A stretch of DNA of 64,000 nucleotides from an uncultured Bacteroidales bacterium (GCA_900317285.1 ONGA01000010.1:86732-150731), one strand, 5' to 3'. Positions 9,002 through 17,690 are shown, counted from the first letter of the stretch. Numbers and translations: made by a program. Notes: generated by a model from the sequence alone, not told the origin.

Positions 9002-9020
9002 CCATACGCCTCACGTATGG
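9002..9020 (-). promoter_or_regulatory. Leader hairpin or operator of arcC
   Basis: CCATACG and CGTATGG form a perfect 7-bp inverted repeat with a 5-base loop, 7-25 bases downstream of the promoter box and about 40 bp before the ATG. It could be an RNA hairpin or a dimer-binding operator. Confidence 0.45.
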
Positions 9021-9026
9021 AAAATG

Positions 9027-9034
9027 CAAATGTA
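9027..9034 (-). promoter_or_regulatory. Promoter -7 box for arcC
   Basis: TACATTTG on the minus strand fits TAnnTTTG. It lies 63-70 bp upstream of the arcC start. Confidence 0.55.
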
Positions 9035-9083
9035 CAAAAAAAAAACTACACCGCACAATTTTTTTTCTCGCCCACCCCCAGAC

Positions 9084-9170
9084 ATAGGAGCAACTAAGAA
9101 GCATCATATACGCATCATAGGAGAACCAAAGGAGAAGTATAGGAGAATGGTAGTACAACCATAGGAGCCG
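9084..9170. repeat. Diverged 11-bp array in the arcC/buk divergent gap
   Basis: Eight units, all 11 bp until the truncated last one, run without interruption: ATAGGAGCAAC, TAAGAAGCATC, ATATACGCATC, ATAGGAGAACC and so on to ATAGGAGCCG. The pitch and the core ATAGGAG match the second unit of the dispersed element (CATAGGAGCGA), but the conserved 140-bp part is missing. The 479-bp gap 8965-9443 otherwise holds the arcC leader, an inverted copy (9192-9202), a pyrimidine-rich stretch and the buk promoter. Confidence 0.75.
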
Positions 9171-9202
9171 TTTTTTACCGATTTCGTCCCACATTCTCCT
9201 AT
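9139..9202. repeat. Inverted repeat formed with an array unit
   Basis: ATAGGAGAATG at 9139-9149 is an exact inverted match of CATTCTCCTAT at 9192-9202, with 42 bases between. The left arm is a unit of the 11-bp array. It could fold in RNA or extrude as a cruciform. No T-run follows, so it is not an obvious terminator. Confidence 0.5.
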
Positions 9203-9390
9203 CCCCCATCCCACCCCATTCCCCCGAAACCCGCATTTTTCTCCTATCTCCCGCCATATTCCACCCCCTTCCGCGTCCAGGAAACAAAAAACTCACGAAC
9301 AAAACACCTTATAACTCTAGAAACATGTATCTTACCGACATTTGTCAACAAAGGTTAAAAAAATATTGCCGGAAATCAATTTTTTTTTCT

Positions 9391-9398
9391 TATCTTTG
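9391..9398 (+). promoter_or_regulatory. Promoter -7 box for buk
   Basis: TATCTTTG is a textbook TAnnTTTG box, with TTG at 9366-9368 as a possible -33 element. The leader would be about 40 nt. Confidence 0.65.
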
Positions 9399-9443
9399 CA
9401 CCCAAATTAATTAAGGACACAAAAACAATAATTATATTTTAAG

Positions 9444-10535
9444 ATGAGTACGAAAAAATACACGTTGGTAATCAACCCCGGCGCCACCTCCACCAAGGCT
9501 GCCATCTATGAAGGGGAAACCGAAGTCTTCACCGAGAACCTGTCGCACCCCATCGAGGAAATCCAGAAATTCAAGGAAGTTGCCGACCAGTTCGACTACC
9601 GCAAGACCGCCATCCTCGACATGGTGAAACGCCATGGCGTGGGCACCGACGAGATTGCCGTCGTCATGGGTCGCGGCGGCCTCACCCGCCCCTGCGAGAG
9701 CGGCTGCTACCGCGTCAACGACCTCATGAAACAAGAGTGCCATGCCGGTATCCAGGGCAAGCACGCCTGCAACCTCGGCGCCCTCATCAGCGACGCCATC
9801 GCCCGTGAAATCGGCCTCGACTGCGCCTACATCGCCGACCCCGGCATCGTCGACGAGCGTCCCGAGTACGCCAAAATCTCCGGCCACCCCGAGTTCGACC
9901 TCGACCCCTCGCGCGAAGGCGTCATCTGGCACTGCCTCAACCAGAAAATGACCGCCAAGCTCTATGCCCGTGAGCTCGGCAAACGCTACGAAGACCTCAA
10001 CCTCATCATCGCCCACATGGGCGGCGGTGTCAGCGTGGGTGTCCACGAGCACGGCCGTTGCGTCGAAGTCAACCGCGCCCTCTGCGGCCTCGGCGCCTTC
10101 TCCCCCACCCGTTGCGGCTCCATCAACGCCTCCAAGCTCATCGAGGTCGCCTGCAGCGGCAAGTACGATGAAGCCAAACTCAAGAAGATGGTCACCGCCG
10201 AAGGCGGCTTCGTGGCCTACCTCGGCACCAACGACGCCTACGAAGTGGAGAAACGCGCCCTGGCAGGCGACGAGAAATGCAAACTCCTCGTCGACGCCTT
10301 CACCTACCAAGTCTCCATGGAAATCAGCCGTCTGGCCGCTGTGGTCAACGGCAAGGTCGACGCCATCCTTCTCACCGGCGGCATCGCCTACAGCAAACCC
10401 TGGATGGCAATGATCGAGGAGCGCATCGGCTGGATCGCTCCCGTGAAGGTCTACAAGGGCGAAAACGAGATGCTTGCCCTCGCCATCTGCGGCAAGGAAG
10501 TGCTCGACGGCGTCCAAGTGAAAGAATACAAATAA
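9444..10535 (+). CDS. buk: Butyrate kinase
   Basis: The enzyme converts butyryl phosphate and ADP to butyrate and ATP (or the reverse, or with branched short-chain acids). It has 363 residues and belongs to the ASKHA acetokinase family: N-terminal phosphate loop INPGATSTKAA, MGRGG, the AHMGGGVSVG loop at about residue 190, and LTGGIAYS near the C-terminus. Its partner phosphate butyryltransferase is not in the window. It has its own promoter box at 9391-9398. A hairpin follows the gene (10553-10581), but co-transcription with the FKBP gene 80 bp downstream is possible. It fits a fermentative gut-type anaerobe. Confidence 0.95.
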   Translation: MSTKKYTLVINPGATSTKAAIYEGETEVFTENLSHPIEEIQKFKEVADQFDYRKTAILDMVKRHGVGTDEIAVVMGRGGLTRPCESGCYRVNDLMKQECHAGIQGKHACNLGALISDAIAREIGLDCAYIADPGIVDERPEYAKISGHPEFDLDPSREGVIWHCLNQKMTAKLYARELGKRYEDLNLIIAHMGGGVSVGVHEHGRCVEVNRALCGLGAFSPTRCGSINASKLIEVACSGKYDEAKLKKMVTAEGGFVAYLGTNDAYEVEKRALAGDEKCKLLVDAFTYQVSMEISRLAAVVNGKVDAILLTGGIAYSKPWMAMIEERIGWIAPVKVYKGENEMLALAICGKEVLDGVQVKEYK

Positions 10536-10552
10536 TCAACAACCCACATCGG

Positions 10553-10581
10553 CACCCCTTGTCTCCCGCAGCCAAGGGGTG
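10553..10581 (+). terminator. Hairpin after buk
   Basis: CACCCCTTG and CAAGGGGTG form a perfect 9-bp stem with an 11-base loop. The tail (TCTCATTAT) has few T residues, so it may be a weak terminator or an mRNA-stabilising hairpin between buk and the FKBP gene. Confidence 0.5.
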
Positions 10582-10615
10582 TCTCATTATATGTATAAGA
10601 AAACAACTATATAAA

Positions 10616-11377
10616 ATGAAAAAGACCATTCTTCTGATGGCAACATGCGCCCTGATGGGGACAGCCGCCGCTCAGGACATCCAAATCAAGAAAGGCAAGG
10701 TCACCATGACCGAGGCCCAATACAACGAACTCCGCGCCAAAGCCGACGCCTACGATAAAATGATTGCTGCACCCGCCAAGTTCAACGACTCGGCCTCCTA
10801 CGCCATCGGCCGCGACATCTTCAAGCAGTGGGACGCCCAGCAGCTGGGCATCGACGGCCACTTCGCCGGCCTGGCCATGATTGAGTGCGCCGCCAAGCAG
10901 AGCCGCCTCGACGATGCCGCCGCCACACCGCTCCTCCAGCGTTTCCAGCAGGAATTCGAGCTGCGCAACAACGCCGCGGCACGCGAGAACATCAGAAAGG
11001 GCGAAGAATACATGCGCCAAATCAGCAACAACAAGAGCGTCTACACCACCAAGAGCGGTCTGAAATACCGCCGCGTGAAAGAGGGCAACGGCAAACGCCC
11101 CAAAGCCACCGACAAGGTGAAGGTGCACTACACCGGCAAGCTCATTGACGGCAAAGTGTTCGACAGCAGCGTGGAACGCGGCGCCCCCATGACCTTCCCC
11201 CTGAACCAGGTGATTCCCGGCTGGACCGAAGGCCTCCAGCTGATGGATGAAGGCTCGAAATACCTCCTCTATGTGCCCTACAACCTCGGCTACGGCACCC
11301 GCGACATGGGCAACATCCCCGCAGGCTCCACTCTCGTATTCGAGATTGAACTGCTCGAAATCAACCCCGAGAAATAG
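10616..11377 (+). CDS. FKBP-type peptidyl-prolyl isomerase (FkpA/Mip-like), exported
   Basis: This is a periplasmic proline isomerase and chaperone. It has 253 residues: a signal peptide (MKKTILLMATCALMG, cut near AAAQ), an alpha-helical N-terminal dimerisation region with SYAIGRD typical of Mip/FkpA, and a C-terminal FKBP domain from about residue 150. The FKBP landmarks VHYTGKLIDGKVFDSS, VIPGWTEGLQLM and AGSTLVFEIELLEI are intact. The start at 10616 gives the signal peptide; longer in-frame extensions overlap buk. The stop lies 3 bp before aroC, so the two are translationally close. Confidence 0.92.
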   Translation: MKKTILLMATCALMGTAAAQDIQIKKGKVTMTEAQYNELRAKADAYDKMIAAPAKFNDSASYAIGRDIFKQWDAQQLGIDGHFAGLAMIECAAKQSRLDDAAATPLLQRFQQEFELRNNAAARENIRKGEEYMRQISNNKSVYTTKSGLKYRRVKEGNGKRPKATDKVKVHYTGKLIDGKVFDSSVERGAPMTFPLNQVIPGWTEGLQLMDEGSKYLLYVPYNLGYGTRDMGNIPAGSTLVFEIELLEINPEK

Positions 11378-11380
11378 TCG

Positions 11381-12292
11381 ATGAACACTTTCGGCGAAAA
11401 ATTCAGACTGACCACCTACGGCGAGTCCCACGGTCCCGCCGTGGGTGGCATCATCGACGGCTGTCCCGCCGGCATTGCCGTCGACCTCGACGCCATACGA
11501 CGCGATTTGGCGCGCCGCCGCAACGGCGCACCGCGCCAGGAAGAGGACGACATCCAGTTCCTTTCGGGCTTGCGCGACGGCATCACCCTCGGCACCCCCA
11601 TCGCATTCGAGATTCCCAATCGCGATGCCCACCCTGACGACTATGCCAACCTCGAGCACCTTTTCCGCCCGGGACATGCCGACTTCACCTATTTCAAGAA
11701 ATATGGCCTCCGCGAGTATCGCGGCAGCGGACGGGCTTCTGCGCGTGAAACCGTTGTGCGTGTGGTGGCAGGCTCCCTCGCCAAACAGCTGCTCAACGGC
11801 ATCGCCATCTCCACCTCGGTCCATGTCGACCCCGCTGCCGAGCAGTCGGGCGACACCTACGGTGGCACCGTGCAATGCACCGTCACCGGCCTGCCCATCG
11901 GCTTAGGAGAGCCCATTTTCGGCAAACTCAATGCCCACCTGGCGTTCGCCATGCTTTCCATACCGTCGGCGATAGGTTTTGAGATGGGTTCCGGATTCTC
12001 CACCGCACAAATGACCGGCAGCGAGTACATCGACCGTTGGAACCCCGATGGCTCCACCCGTACAAACCACTGCGGTGGTGTGCAGGGAGGCATCAGCAAC
12101 GGCATGCCCGTGGAGTTCCGTGTGGCATTCCACCCCGTGGTCTCGCTCCCCCACCCCGTCGAATGCCTGCATGAAGACGGATCGCTGCACACCCTCACCA
12201 TCGGTGGGCGGCACGACCTCTGCCAGGTATACCGCGCCGCCGTGGTGGTCGAGGCAATGACGGCACTCACATTGGCAAATTATCTTTTATAA
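11381..12292 (+). CDS. aroC: Chorismate synthase, unusually short
   Basis: The enzyme makes chorismate from EPSP with reduced FMN, the last shikimate step. Conserved parts are YGESHGPAVGG at the N-terminus, GSGRASARET, a GDTYGG stretch, GLGEPIFGKL, GGISNGMP and the C-terminal GRHD. It is only 303 residues, against about 350-360 usually. The missing part appears to lie between the RASARET helix region and SGDTYGG (about residues 147-162), where other enzymes carry some 40-50 more residues. The FMN and substrate motifs remain, so it may still work. It sits between the FKBP gene (3 bp) and a DUF4369 lipoprotein (3 bp) in one operon. Confidence 0.93.
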   Translation: MNTFGEKFRLTTYGESHGPAVGGIIDGCPAGIAVDLDAIRRDLARRRNGAPRQEEDDIQFLSGLRDGITLGTPIAFEIPNRDAHPDDYANLEHLFRPGHADFTYFKKYGLREYRGSGRASARETVVRVVAGSLAKQLLNGIAISTSVHVDPAAEQSGDTYGGTVQCTVTGLPIGLGEPIFGKLNAHLAFAMLSIPSAIGFEMGSGFSTAQMTGSEYIDRWNPDGSTRTNHCGGVQGGISNGMPVEFRVAFHPVVSLPHPVECLHEDGSLHTLTIGGRHDLCQVYRAAVVVEAMTALTLANYLL

Positions 12293-12295
12293 TTA

Positions 12296-13075
12296 ATGAA
12301 TATGAGATTCAGAATCAACATCATTCTCTGCGCCTGCCTCCTCTTGCTGTCGGCAAGCGCATGCAAACGCAATTCGTTCACCATCTGCGGCACCATCGAC
12401 GGTGGCGCCGGAAAGACCCTCTGGCTCGAGGAAATTGCTCCCGACGGCCCTGTCTTTATCGACTCTATCCCTCTTGACAGCAAGGGCCATTTCAAGTACA
12501 CCTACAAGATGCCCTATCGCAGCATGTTCAACCTGCATGTCTCCGAAAACAACTTCATTGTCACCCTGCCCGACTATGGCGAAAAGGTCGAGGTAAACGG
12601 ATCCTGGGAAAGCCTTTCAACCACCTACAGCGTCAAGGGCTCGCCCGAAAGCCTCCTGCTCTGGCAGCTCCAGCAGTACACCAACGACGGCGCTACTGTC
12701 CTGAACCGACTCATCGACACCACCGAACACTACTCTGCCCTGCTTGCCGCAGGAATGGTCGACGAGTCCGTCACGCTTGCCAAGAAAGACGAGACCGACT
12801 CCATCTACCGTGAGACCTTCCGTGAACAGCAGGACCTCATCTGTCATTTCATTGAAGAGAACAAAGGCTCGCTCTCCACCTTGATAGCCCTTTACAAGCC
12901 TTTCAACAACCGTCCGCTCCTCAATCCTCAAGCACCGAATACCATGGACTACTTCGACATGGTGCTCGAAGGTTTGGAGGAAACCATGCCCGACAATCCC
13001 CATACCGCGCACTTCAAAATCACCACCGAGCATCTTCGCAGCGCAGTGATGCGACAACAAGAGCAAGAACAATAA
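12296..13075 (+). CDS. DUF4369-type lipoprotein
   Basis: The 259-residue protein has a lipoprotein signal (hydrophobic core, lipobox SASAC, Cys at about 23). The N-terminal third resembles DUF4369: a small beta-domain with FTICGTIDGGAGKTLWL and FIDSIPLDSKGHF. In Bacteroidetes this domain is usually followed by a thioredoxin/TlpA domain. Here the rest is helical and has no CxxC. The function is unknown. It is the last gene of the buk-side operon, before the terminator at 13082-13109. Confidence 0.75.
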   Translation: MNMRFRINIILCACLLLLSASACKRNSFTICGTIDGGAGKTLWLEEIAPDGPVFIDSIPLDSKGHFKYTYKMPYRSMFNLHVSENNFIVTLPDYGEKVEVNGSWESLSTTYSVKGSPESLLLWQLQQYTNDGATVLNRLIDTTEHYSALLAAGMVDESVTLAKKDETDSIYRETFREQQDLICHFIEENKGSLSTLIALYKPFNNRPLLNPQAPNTMDYFDMVLEGLEETMPDNPHTAHFKITTEHLRSAVMRQQEQEQ

Positions 13076-13081
13076 ATAACA

Positions 13082-13109
13082 AGAGCGCCCGCCGAATGGC
13101 GGGCGCTCT
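13082..13109. terminator. Bidirectional terminator between convergent genes
   Basis: AGAGCGCCCGCC and GGCGGGCGCTCT form a perfect 12-bp GC-rich stem with a GAAT loop. It lies between a plus-strand lipoprotein gene and a minus-strand peptidase gene. The T-tracts on both sides are short. Confidence 0.75.
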
Positions 13110-13126
13110 GTTTATCATGCTTCCTG

Positions 13127-15238
13127 TTATTTTTTCAGCCACTGGTCGAACCAGTCGATGAAGTTGCGATGCCATAGGAGGCTGTTCTGGGGCTTCAACA
13201 CCCAGTGGGTCTCATCGGGGAAGTAGAGATAGCGGCTGGGAATGTGACGCATCTGGGCGGCATTGTAGGCAGCCATACCCTCGCTGGCGACGATGCGGAA
13301 GTCAAACTCGGAATGGATGACACAGATGGGGGTGTTCCATTTGTCGACGAAGAGGTGCGGTGAATTGCTGTAGCTCTTCTTGATTTGCGGGTTGTTCCAA
13401 TCCCAGTAGGGACCACCCAGATCCCAGTTGTCAAACCACATCTCCTCGGTCTCGAGGTACTGCTGCTCGAAGTTGAACATGCCGTTGTGGGCGAGGAAAG
13501 CCTTGAAACGGCGACCCTCGTCGTAGCCCTTCACGTCGTGGTTGTGTCCAGCGAGCCAGTAGATGCTGTAGCCGCCGAAGGAGGCACCACAGGCACCAAT
13601 GCGCTCACGGTCAATCTGTTTGAAGTTGTTGGCAAAATAGTCGGTGGCACTCATGTAGTCCTGCATGCAGAGTCCGCCGTAGTCGCCGCTGATTTCCTCA
13701 AGCCATTCCATGCCGAAACCGGGGCATCCGCGGCGGTTGGGGGCGATGACGAAGTAGCCGGCGCCGGATATCACCTCGAAATTCCAACGGGTGCTCCAGA
13801 ACTGGCTGACAATATTCTGGGGACCGCCCTCGCAGAAGAGCAGCGCGGGATAGGTCTTGGTGCTGTCATAGTCGTAAGGATAGATAAGCCAGGTGAGCAT
13901 CTCCTTGCCGTCAACAGTCTTGATCCAGTAAGGCTCAGTCTTGCCCATGCGCACTTGCGAGAGGATATCGTCGTTGAAGGTGGAGAGCTTCTTGCCCTCG
14001 GATTTGTCGTCGCTGAGGTTGTAGGCGTAGAGGGTGGCGGGGTACTGGATGCTGACTTGCGAAGCAAAGATTTTCTCGCCATTCATCTGGAAACTGTTAA
14101 TGTCGTGCATACCGGCAGAGACCTGACGGATTGCTTTGGTCTCGCGGTTGAAAGCAAACACCTCAAGAGTGCCACGGTACATGACAACAGCGGCCAGTTC
14201 CTTGTCATCCTTGCTCCAGCTGATGCCGCTGACACCATAGTCAAAGTTCTCGGTGAGGTCGGTCTTGATACCGCTGGCGAGATCCATGACCATGAGTCGC
14301 AGCTTGTCGCTCTCGTAGCCGTCACGTTCCATGCTCTCCCACGCAATCATCTTGCCATCATGGCTGAACACGGGGTTCTGGTCATAGCCCATAATGCCTT
14401 CGCTGATATTGCGGGTGGTTCCATCTTCTATGTCATAAAGGAAGATGTCGCTATTAGTGGAGTGGGCGTAATCGTAGCCGGTCTTTTTGCGGCAGGTGTA
14501 GGCAAGAGTCTTGCTGTCGGGGCTGAAGTTATACTGCTCGGTACCGCCCCAGGGACGCATAGGTGTCTCATAGGGTTCGCTGCCGAGGATGTCAACAGCC
14601 TTCTCCATCACAGCCTTGCCGTTTTCGACAGGAACGACATAAATGCGCGGAATCTCATCCACCCAGTTGTCCCAATGACGATACATGAGGTCTTCATTGA
14701 TACGTCCGGTGGTTTTGTCCAGACCTTCGTAAAGTTTGTTGAGATTCTCGGGACGCTCAACAGGAATAGTGGAGATGTAGGCTATGGTTTTGCCGTCGGG
14801 AGACAGTTTGAAACCTTCAAAGCCACGCTCGCACTCGGCAACAACCGTTTCCTTCCTGCTGTCGAGATTCATCGAGAGAATTTGATTGCCACGACAGAAC
14901 ATGATGGTGTTGTCATCATACCACACAGGACTGAACTCGGATGCGGCCGTCGTTGTCAGTCGCACACCATCCCCGCCCTCGGCAGGCATCAAGTAAAGTT
15001 CTGCATTGTTCTTGTTCTGCTCCATGTCGGTATAACGCACGGTGTAGAGCACCTGGCTGCCGTCGGGACTGACAGCATACTCGCTCATCACACCCAAGCT
15101 CCACATTACCTCGGGAGTGAAGCGACCGTCAGCAACGGTGATTTGCGGTTTCTCAATCACCTGCTCCTCCGGAGCTTTCTTTTGGCATGCAGCAAAACAA
15201 AGCGAGGCTGCTGCCAGTGTTAGTAATGTCTTTTTCAT
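13127..15238 (-). CDS. S9-family dipeptidyl/oligopeptidyl peptidase lipoprotein
   Basis: This is a 703-residue serine peptidase of the prolyl oligopeptidase clan, probably releasing di- or tripeptides in the periplasm or at the cell surface. It has a lipoprotein signal with lipobox CFAAC, an N-terminal beta-propeller with repeated SPDGSQ/SPDGKT-type blades (about 50-420), and a C-terminal alpha/beta hydrolase. The catalytic Ser is in GASFGGYS (about 552), Asp in SEFDFRI (about 645) and His in DETHWVL (about 677). It resembles DPP5-type enzymes of Porphyromonas. It is the last gene of the rprY operon, 23 bp after the lipoprotein gene. Confidence 0.92.
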   Translation of the reverse strand: MKKTLLTLAAASLCFAACQKKAPEEQVIEKPQITVADGRFTPEVMWSLGVMSEYAVSPDGSQVLYTVRYTDMEQNKNNAELYLMPAEGGDGVRLTTTAASEFSPVWYDDNTIMFCRGNQILSMNLDSRKETVVAECERGFEGFKLSPDGKTIAYISTIPVERPENLNKLYEGLDKTTGRINEDLMYRHWDNWVDEIPRIYVVPVENGKAVMEKAVDILGSEPYETPMRPWGGTEQYNFSPDSKTLAYTCRKKTGYDYAHSTNSDIFLYDIEDGTTRNISEGIMGYDQNPVFSHDGKMIAWESMERDGYESDKLRLMVMDLASGIKTDLTENFDYGVSGISWSKDDKELAAVVMYRGTLEVFAFNRETKAIRQVSAGMHDINSFQMNGEKIFASQVSIQYPATLYAYNLSDDKSEGKKLSTFNDDILSQVRMGKTEPYWIKTVDGKEMLTWLIYPYDYDSTKTYPALLFCEGGPQNIVSQFWSTRWNFEVISGAGYFVIAPNRRGCPGFGMEWLEEISGDYGGLCMQDYMSATDYFANNFKQIDRERIGACGASFGGYSIYWLAGHNHDVKGYDEGRRFKAFLAHNGMFNFEQQYLETEEMWFDNWDLGGPYWDWNNPQIKKSYSNSPHLFVDKWNTPICVIHSEFDFRIVASEGMAAYNAAQMRHIPSRYLYFPDETHWVLKPQNSLLWHRNFIDWFDQWLKK

Positions 15239-15261
15239 TTATTATATATTTACATTAATAT

Positions 15262-16122
15262 TTATTTCAGCAGTACCTGGTCCCTGGGGCTCAGCGGGGT
15301 ACGCACGTCAATGCCATAGAAGTTGAAACCTTCGGCACCGGGCTCGACGATATCTATCTTCTGGACATTCTCCGGTAGAGGCTCAAATGTAATGGTATAG
15401 ATTCGCACATCATACCCTCCCCAGTTATGGGCAAAGTCGGTATACTCAGGATACAAGGTGATACCCTCAACAGCTTTCATCGCCATGCGCTTTCCGTCGG
15501 AGCAGTCACGGATAAACACATCCGGATGGATACAGATGCCCTTGTCATTGGTTGGACGGTGCTTCGGAGTACGCGGCATATATCCAAAAAACACCTTCGT
15601 CTCCGTCTTGGTGATTTCGATACGTTCAATGCGTATCACCTCTGCGGCAGGCGAACGTCTCTCCACAAAGGGGAAATCCAGCGTACGCGGAATGCGGGGC
15701 TTCAGGTCAAGCATGTTTTTGTCAATCTTTTGCGCCACATTGTCATTACCCTCAGATTCTCTTTTGCGCTGGAGGTTGGATTCCACCCCATAGCATTTCA
15801 TGTCTTCGCTGAAGGCAAAACGCAAAGTACCGGCGGGAGCACCCTTTTCTTTAGTGGAACTGTTGCGCATCTCATAACGGCTGTACAATGCCTGGGCTTC
15901 TCCAGTAAGCGTAGCCGAATTGTACGTAATGAATGTGCCGTTACGACGATCGTGGAATGTAGCATCGGGCAATCCGTATTCTGCAACAATGTCATAGTAG
16001 GACTTGCCCATATAGACATTTTCCAAATCGGCATCTGCACTAACATAGCGTGTCCCCCAACAGGAGGTGAGGAGAAGTGCAATTGCTGCACAGAACAATA
16101 ATGTGGTTTTATGCATATCCAT
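15262..16122 (-). CDS. Lipoprotein of unknown function, BamE-like N-terminus
   Basis: The 286-residue protein has a lipobox LLTSC. The first part of the mature chain (GKSYYDIVAEYGLPD) resembles SmpA/BamE-type domains, where a short helix and a GxP turn precede a beta-sheet. The rest is predicted beta-rich and I do not recognise it. Starts at 16122 and 16116 are both possible, differing by two residues. It lies in the rprY-to-peptidase operon, 10-16 bp after the MORN gene. A role in envelope upkeep is only an inference from its neighbours. Confidence 0.6.
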   Translation of the reverse strand: MDMHKTTLLFCAAIALLLTSCWGTRYVSADADLENVYMGKSYYDIVAEYGLPDATFHDRRNGTFITYNSATLTGEAQALYSRYEMRNSSTKEKGAPAGTLRFAFSEDMKCYGVESNLQRKRESEGNDNVAQKIDKNMLDLKPRIPRTLDFPFVERRSPAAEVIRIERIEITKTETKVFFGYMPRTPKHRPTNDKGICIHPDVFIRDCSDGKRMAMKAVEGITLYPEYTDFAHNWGGYDVRIYTITFEPLPENVQKIDIVEPGAEGFNFYGIDVRTPLSPRDQVLLK

Positions 16123-16132
16123 ATCTGTTTTA

Positions 16133-16759
16133 TTATTCTTGATTTACAAGTTGATCCGCATGAAAAGTGCCCTTTATTTCAACACCTTCTTTTGTCACGT
16201 AGGTACCCTGCCCCTCACGTTGGTCATTAAGCCAAAAGCCGCTATATGAGGAACCGTCAGAATAAACGATGGTTCCCTGCCCAGTCAGGTGCCACTGGTA
16301 AAAATCACCTTCATACCGGTCTCCATTTGCCCATACCTTGATGCCACGACCTGTGGCCATACCGTTGACAAAAGGTCCTTCATAGCGTGTACCATCTGCC
16401 CAAAGGAAGTAGCCCACACCCGTACGTGAGCCATCTTTCCAATCACCTTCCATCATGTCGCCATTGGGCCAACGGTAGATGCCATGTCCCTTGATATCGC
16501 CGTTTTTCCATTGCCCATTATAGGTGCCACCGGTAACCCAATAATAGGTGCCGATACCATCCATGGTTCCTTTTTTCCATTGTCCTTCATAGCGGTCTCC
16601 GGAAACCCATGTCATGGTTCCGTCCCCATTGCGACGTCCCTTGCCGTCACGCTGTCCTGAATAAAAGGAGCCGTCGTCATAATAGGTTGTTTCACGCACT
16701 TGTGCTACAGCCATAGACCCGATTAATAGTATCAATATTATAAATGATATCTTCTTCAT
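16133..16759 (-). CDS. Exported MORN-repeat protein
   Basis: The 208-residue protein has a signal peptide (MKKISFIILILLIGS, cut near AVAQ) followed by about seven MORN repeats of roughly 23 residues (YEGQWKKGTMDGIGTYYW type). The start at 16759 is used because the longer frame overlaps the glycosyltransferase gene and would hide the signal peptide. MORN repeats form beta-hairpin strips that bind partners or the membrane. The precise role is unknown. It is 22 bp from the GT2 gene in the same operon. Confidence 0.8.
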   Translation of the reverse strand: MKKISFIILILLIGSMAVAQVRETTYYDDGSFYSGQRDGKGRRNGDGTMTWVSGDRYEGQWKKGTMDGIGTYYWVTGGTYNGQWKNGDIKGHGIYRWPNGDMMEGDWKDGSRTGVGYFLWADGTRYEGPFVNGMATGRGIKVWANGDRYEGDFYQWHLTGQGTIVYSDGSSYSGFWLNDQREGQGTYVTKEGVEIKGTFHADQLVNQE

Positions 16760-16781
16760 TTTCAACTTGTTTTTTAGAATA

Positions 16782-17690
16782 TTAATCTTCCGAGTAGTGC
16801 ATTTTACGGATAAAAATAGCCAAACGATAGAATTCAAATTGGGAGAGCGTGATGGCTTTTCCCCCTACGAAATGCGATTCGAGCAGGGAATTGAATAATT
16901 TAAAGAGGAAATTCACGAAGCCTTGCAAATGCATGTTTCGTATGGTAGCGTATCTACGAAGCAGTTTCAGCGAATGACATAGGCGCTGGTCCTCCCATAG
17001 AATATCATAAGCTTTGACAAGATTCTCAACCTCTATGACAGTATTGTGCAGGAACTCGGCATTTGTCTCCACATTGCCACAAGTCACAGAATTTTCAATG
17101 TGCAGAATAGGGATTCTTTTTTGCTGCAATCCGTATGCATATATGGCATCGTCGCATCCAAGTTCGTCGAGAAAAGAGTCAAATTTATTCCTCTCCAACA
17201 TCTCCCGTCTTATCATAAAATTGCAAGAAAGGAAATATTTGTAAGGATTTGCCCTACGGACATCAAGAGAGGCTACTTCATTTTTTTTGCCAAAAAGATA
17301 GTGGAGTTTGTGCTCGGCATCATTCGCACTTTTATCATATTCTCTCCCTCCAACTATCACAGAGGCATCACTCTTAGAGACTTTCTTGTAATTTGAAAGG
17401 AAATCCTGCGGAATGAGAGAATCGGCATCCAGGAAGAGGAGCCATTCCCCTTGAGTGTATTTAAGAAAAAGATTTCTGGTTTTTGCCGTTCCCACATTTT
17501 CCTCGAGACGGAGATAGGTGGCTATCTCCCCAATACCCTTGTTCTGTTTAAAATTGTATCCTGTAGAGTAGTCATCAATGCATACAATCTCAAAATCGTC
17601 ATCAAATTTCATCTGGTGAATTTGATTGACAAGTCGTCTAACCAATGGATAGGCATAATAATTGTGGATAGGTATGCAGATAGATATCAT
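16782..17690 (-). CDS. Family 2 glycosyltransferase
   Basis: The 302-residue protein has a GT-A fold: N-terminal ISICIPIHNYYAYPL, the first acidic site CIDDYS, GTAKTRNLFL, and the DxD metal site FLDADS (about residue 90). A second acidic region is DELGCDDAIY (about 183). The sugar and acceptor cannot be predicted. The gene looks AT-richer than its flanks, and its stop codon region overlaps no neighbour. It overlaps the MBL gene upstream by 4 bp. Late acquisition is possible. Confidence 0.88.
   Translation of the reverse strand: MISICIPIHNYYAYPLVRRLVNQIHQMKFDDDFEIVCIDDYSTGYNFKQNKGIGEIATYLRLEENVGTAKTRNLFLKYTQGEWLLFLDADSLIPQDFLSNYKKVSKSDASVIVGGREYDKSANDAEHKLHYLFGKKNEVASLDVRRANPYKYFLSCNFMIRREMLERNKFDSFLDELGCDDAIYAYGLQQKRIPILHIENSVTCGNVETNAEFLHNTVIEVENLVKAYDILWEDQRLCHSLKLLRRYATIRNMHLQGFVNFLFKLFNSLLESHFVGGKAITLSQFEFYRLAIFIRKMHYSED

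Noticed and set aside
8991-9302. Minus-strand open frame in the arcC/buk gap
   Set aside because: It lies over the repeat array and low-complexity DNA, and its translation is Arg/Trp/Met-rich without any domain.
13385-15223. Long plus-strand open frame opposite the S9 peptidase
   Set aside because: Antisense shadow of a gene with clear catalytic motifs; its translation has no recognisable domain.
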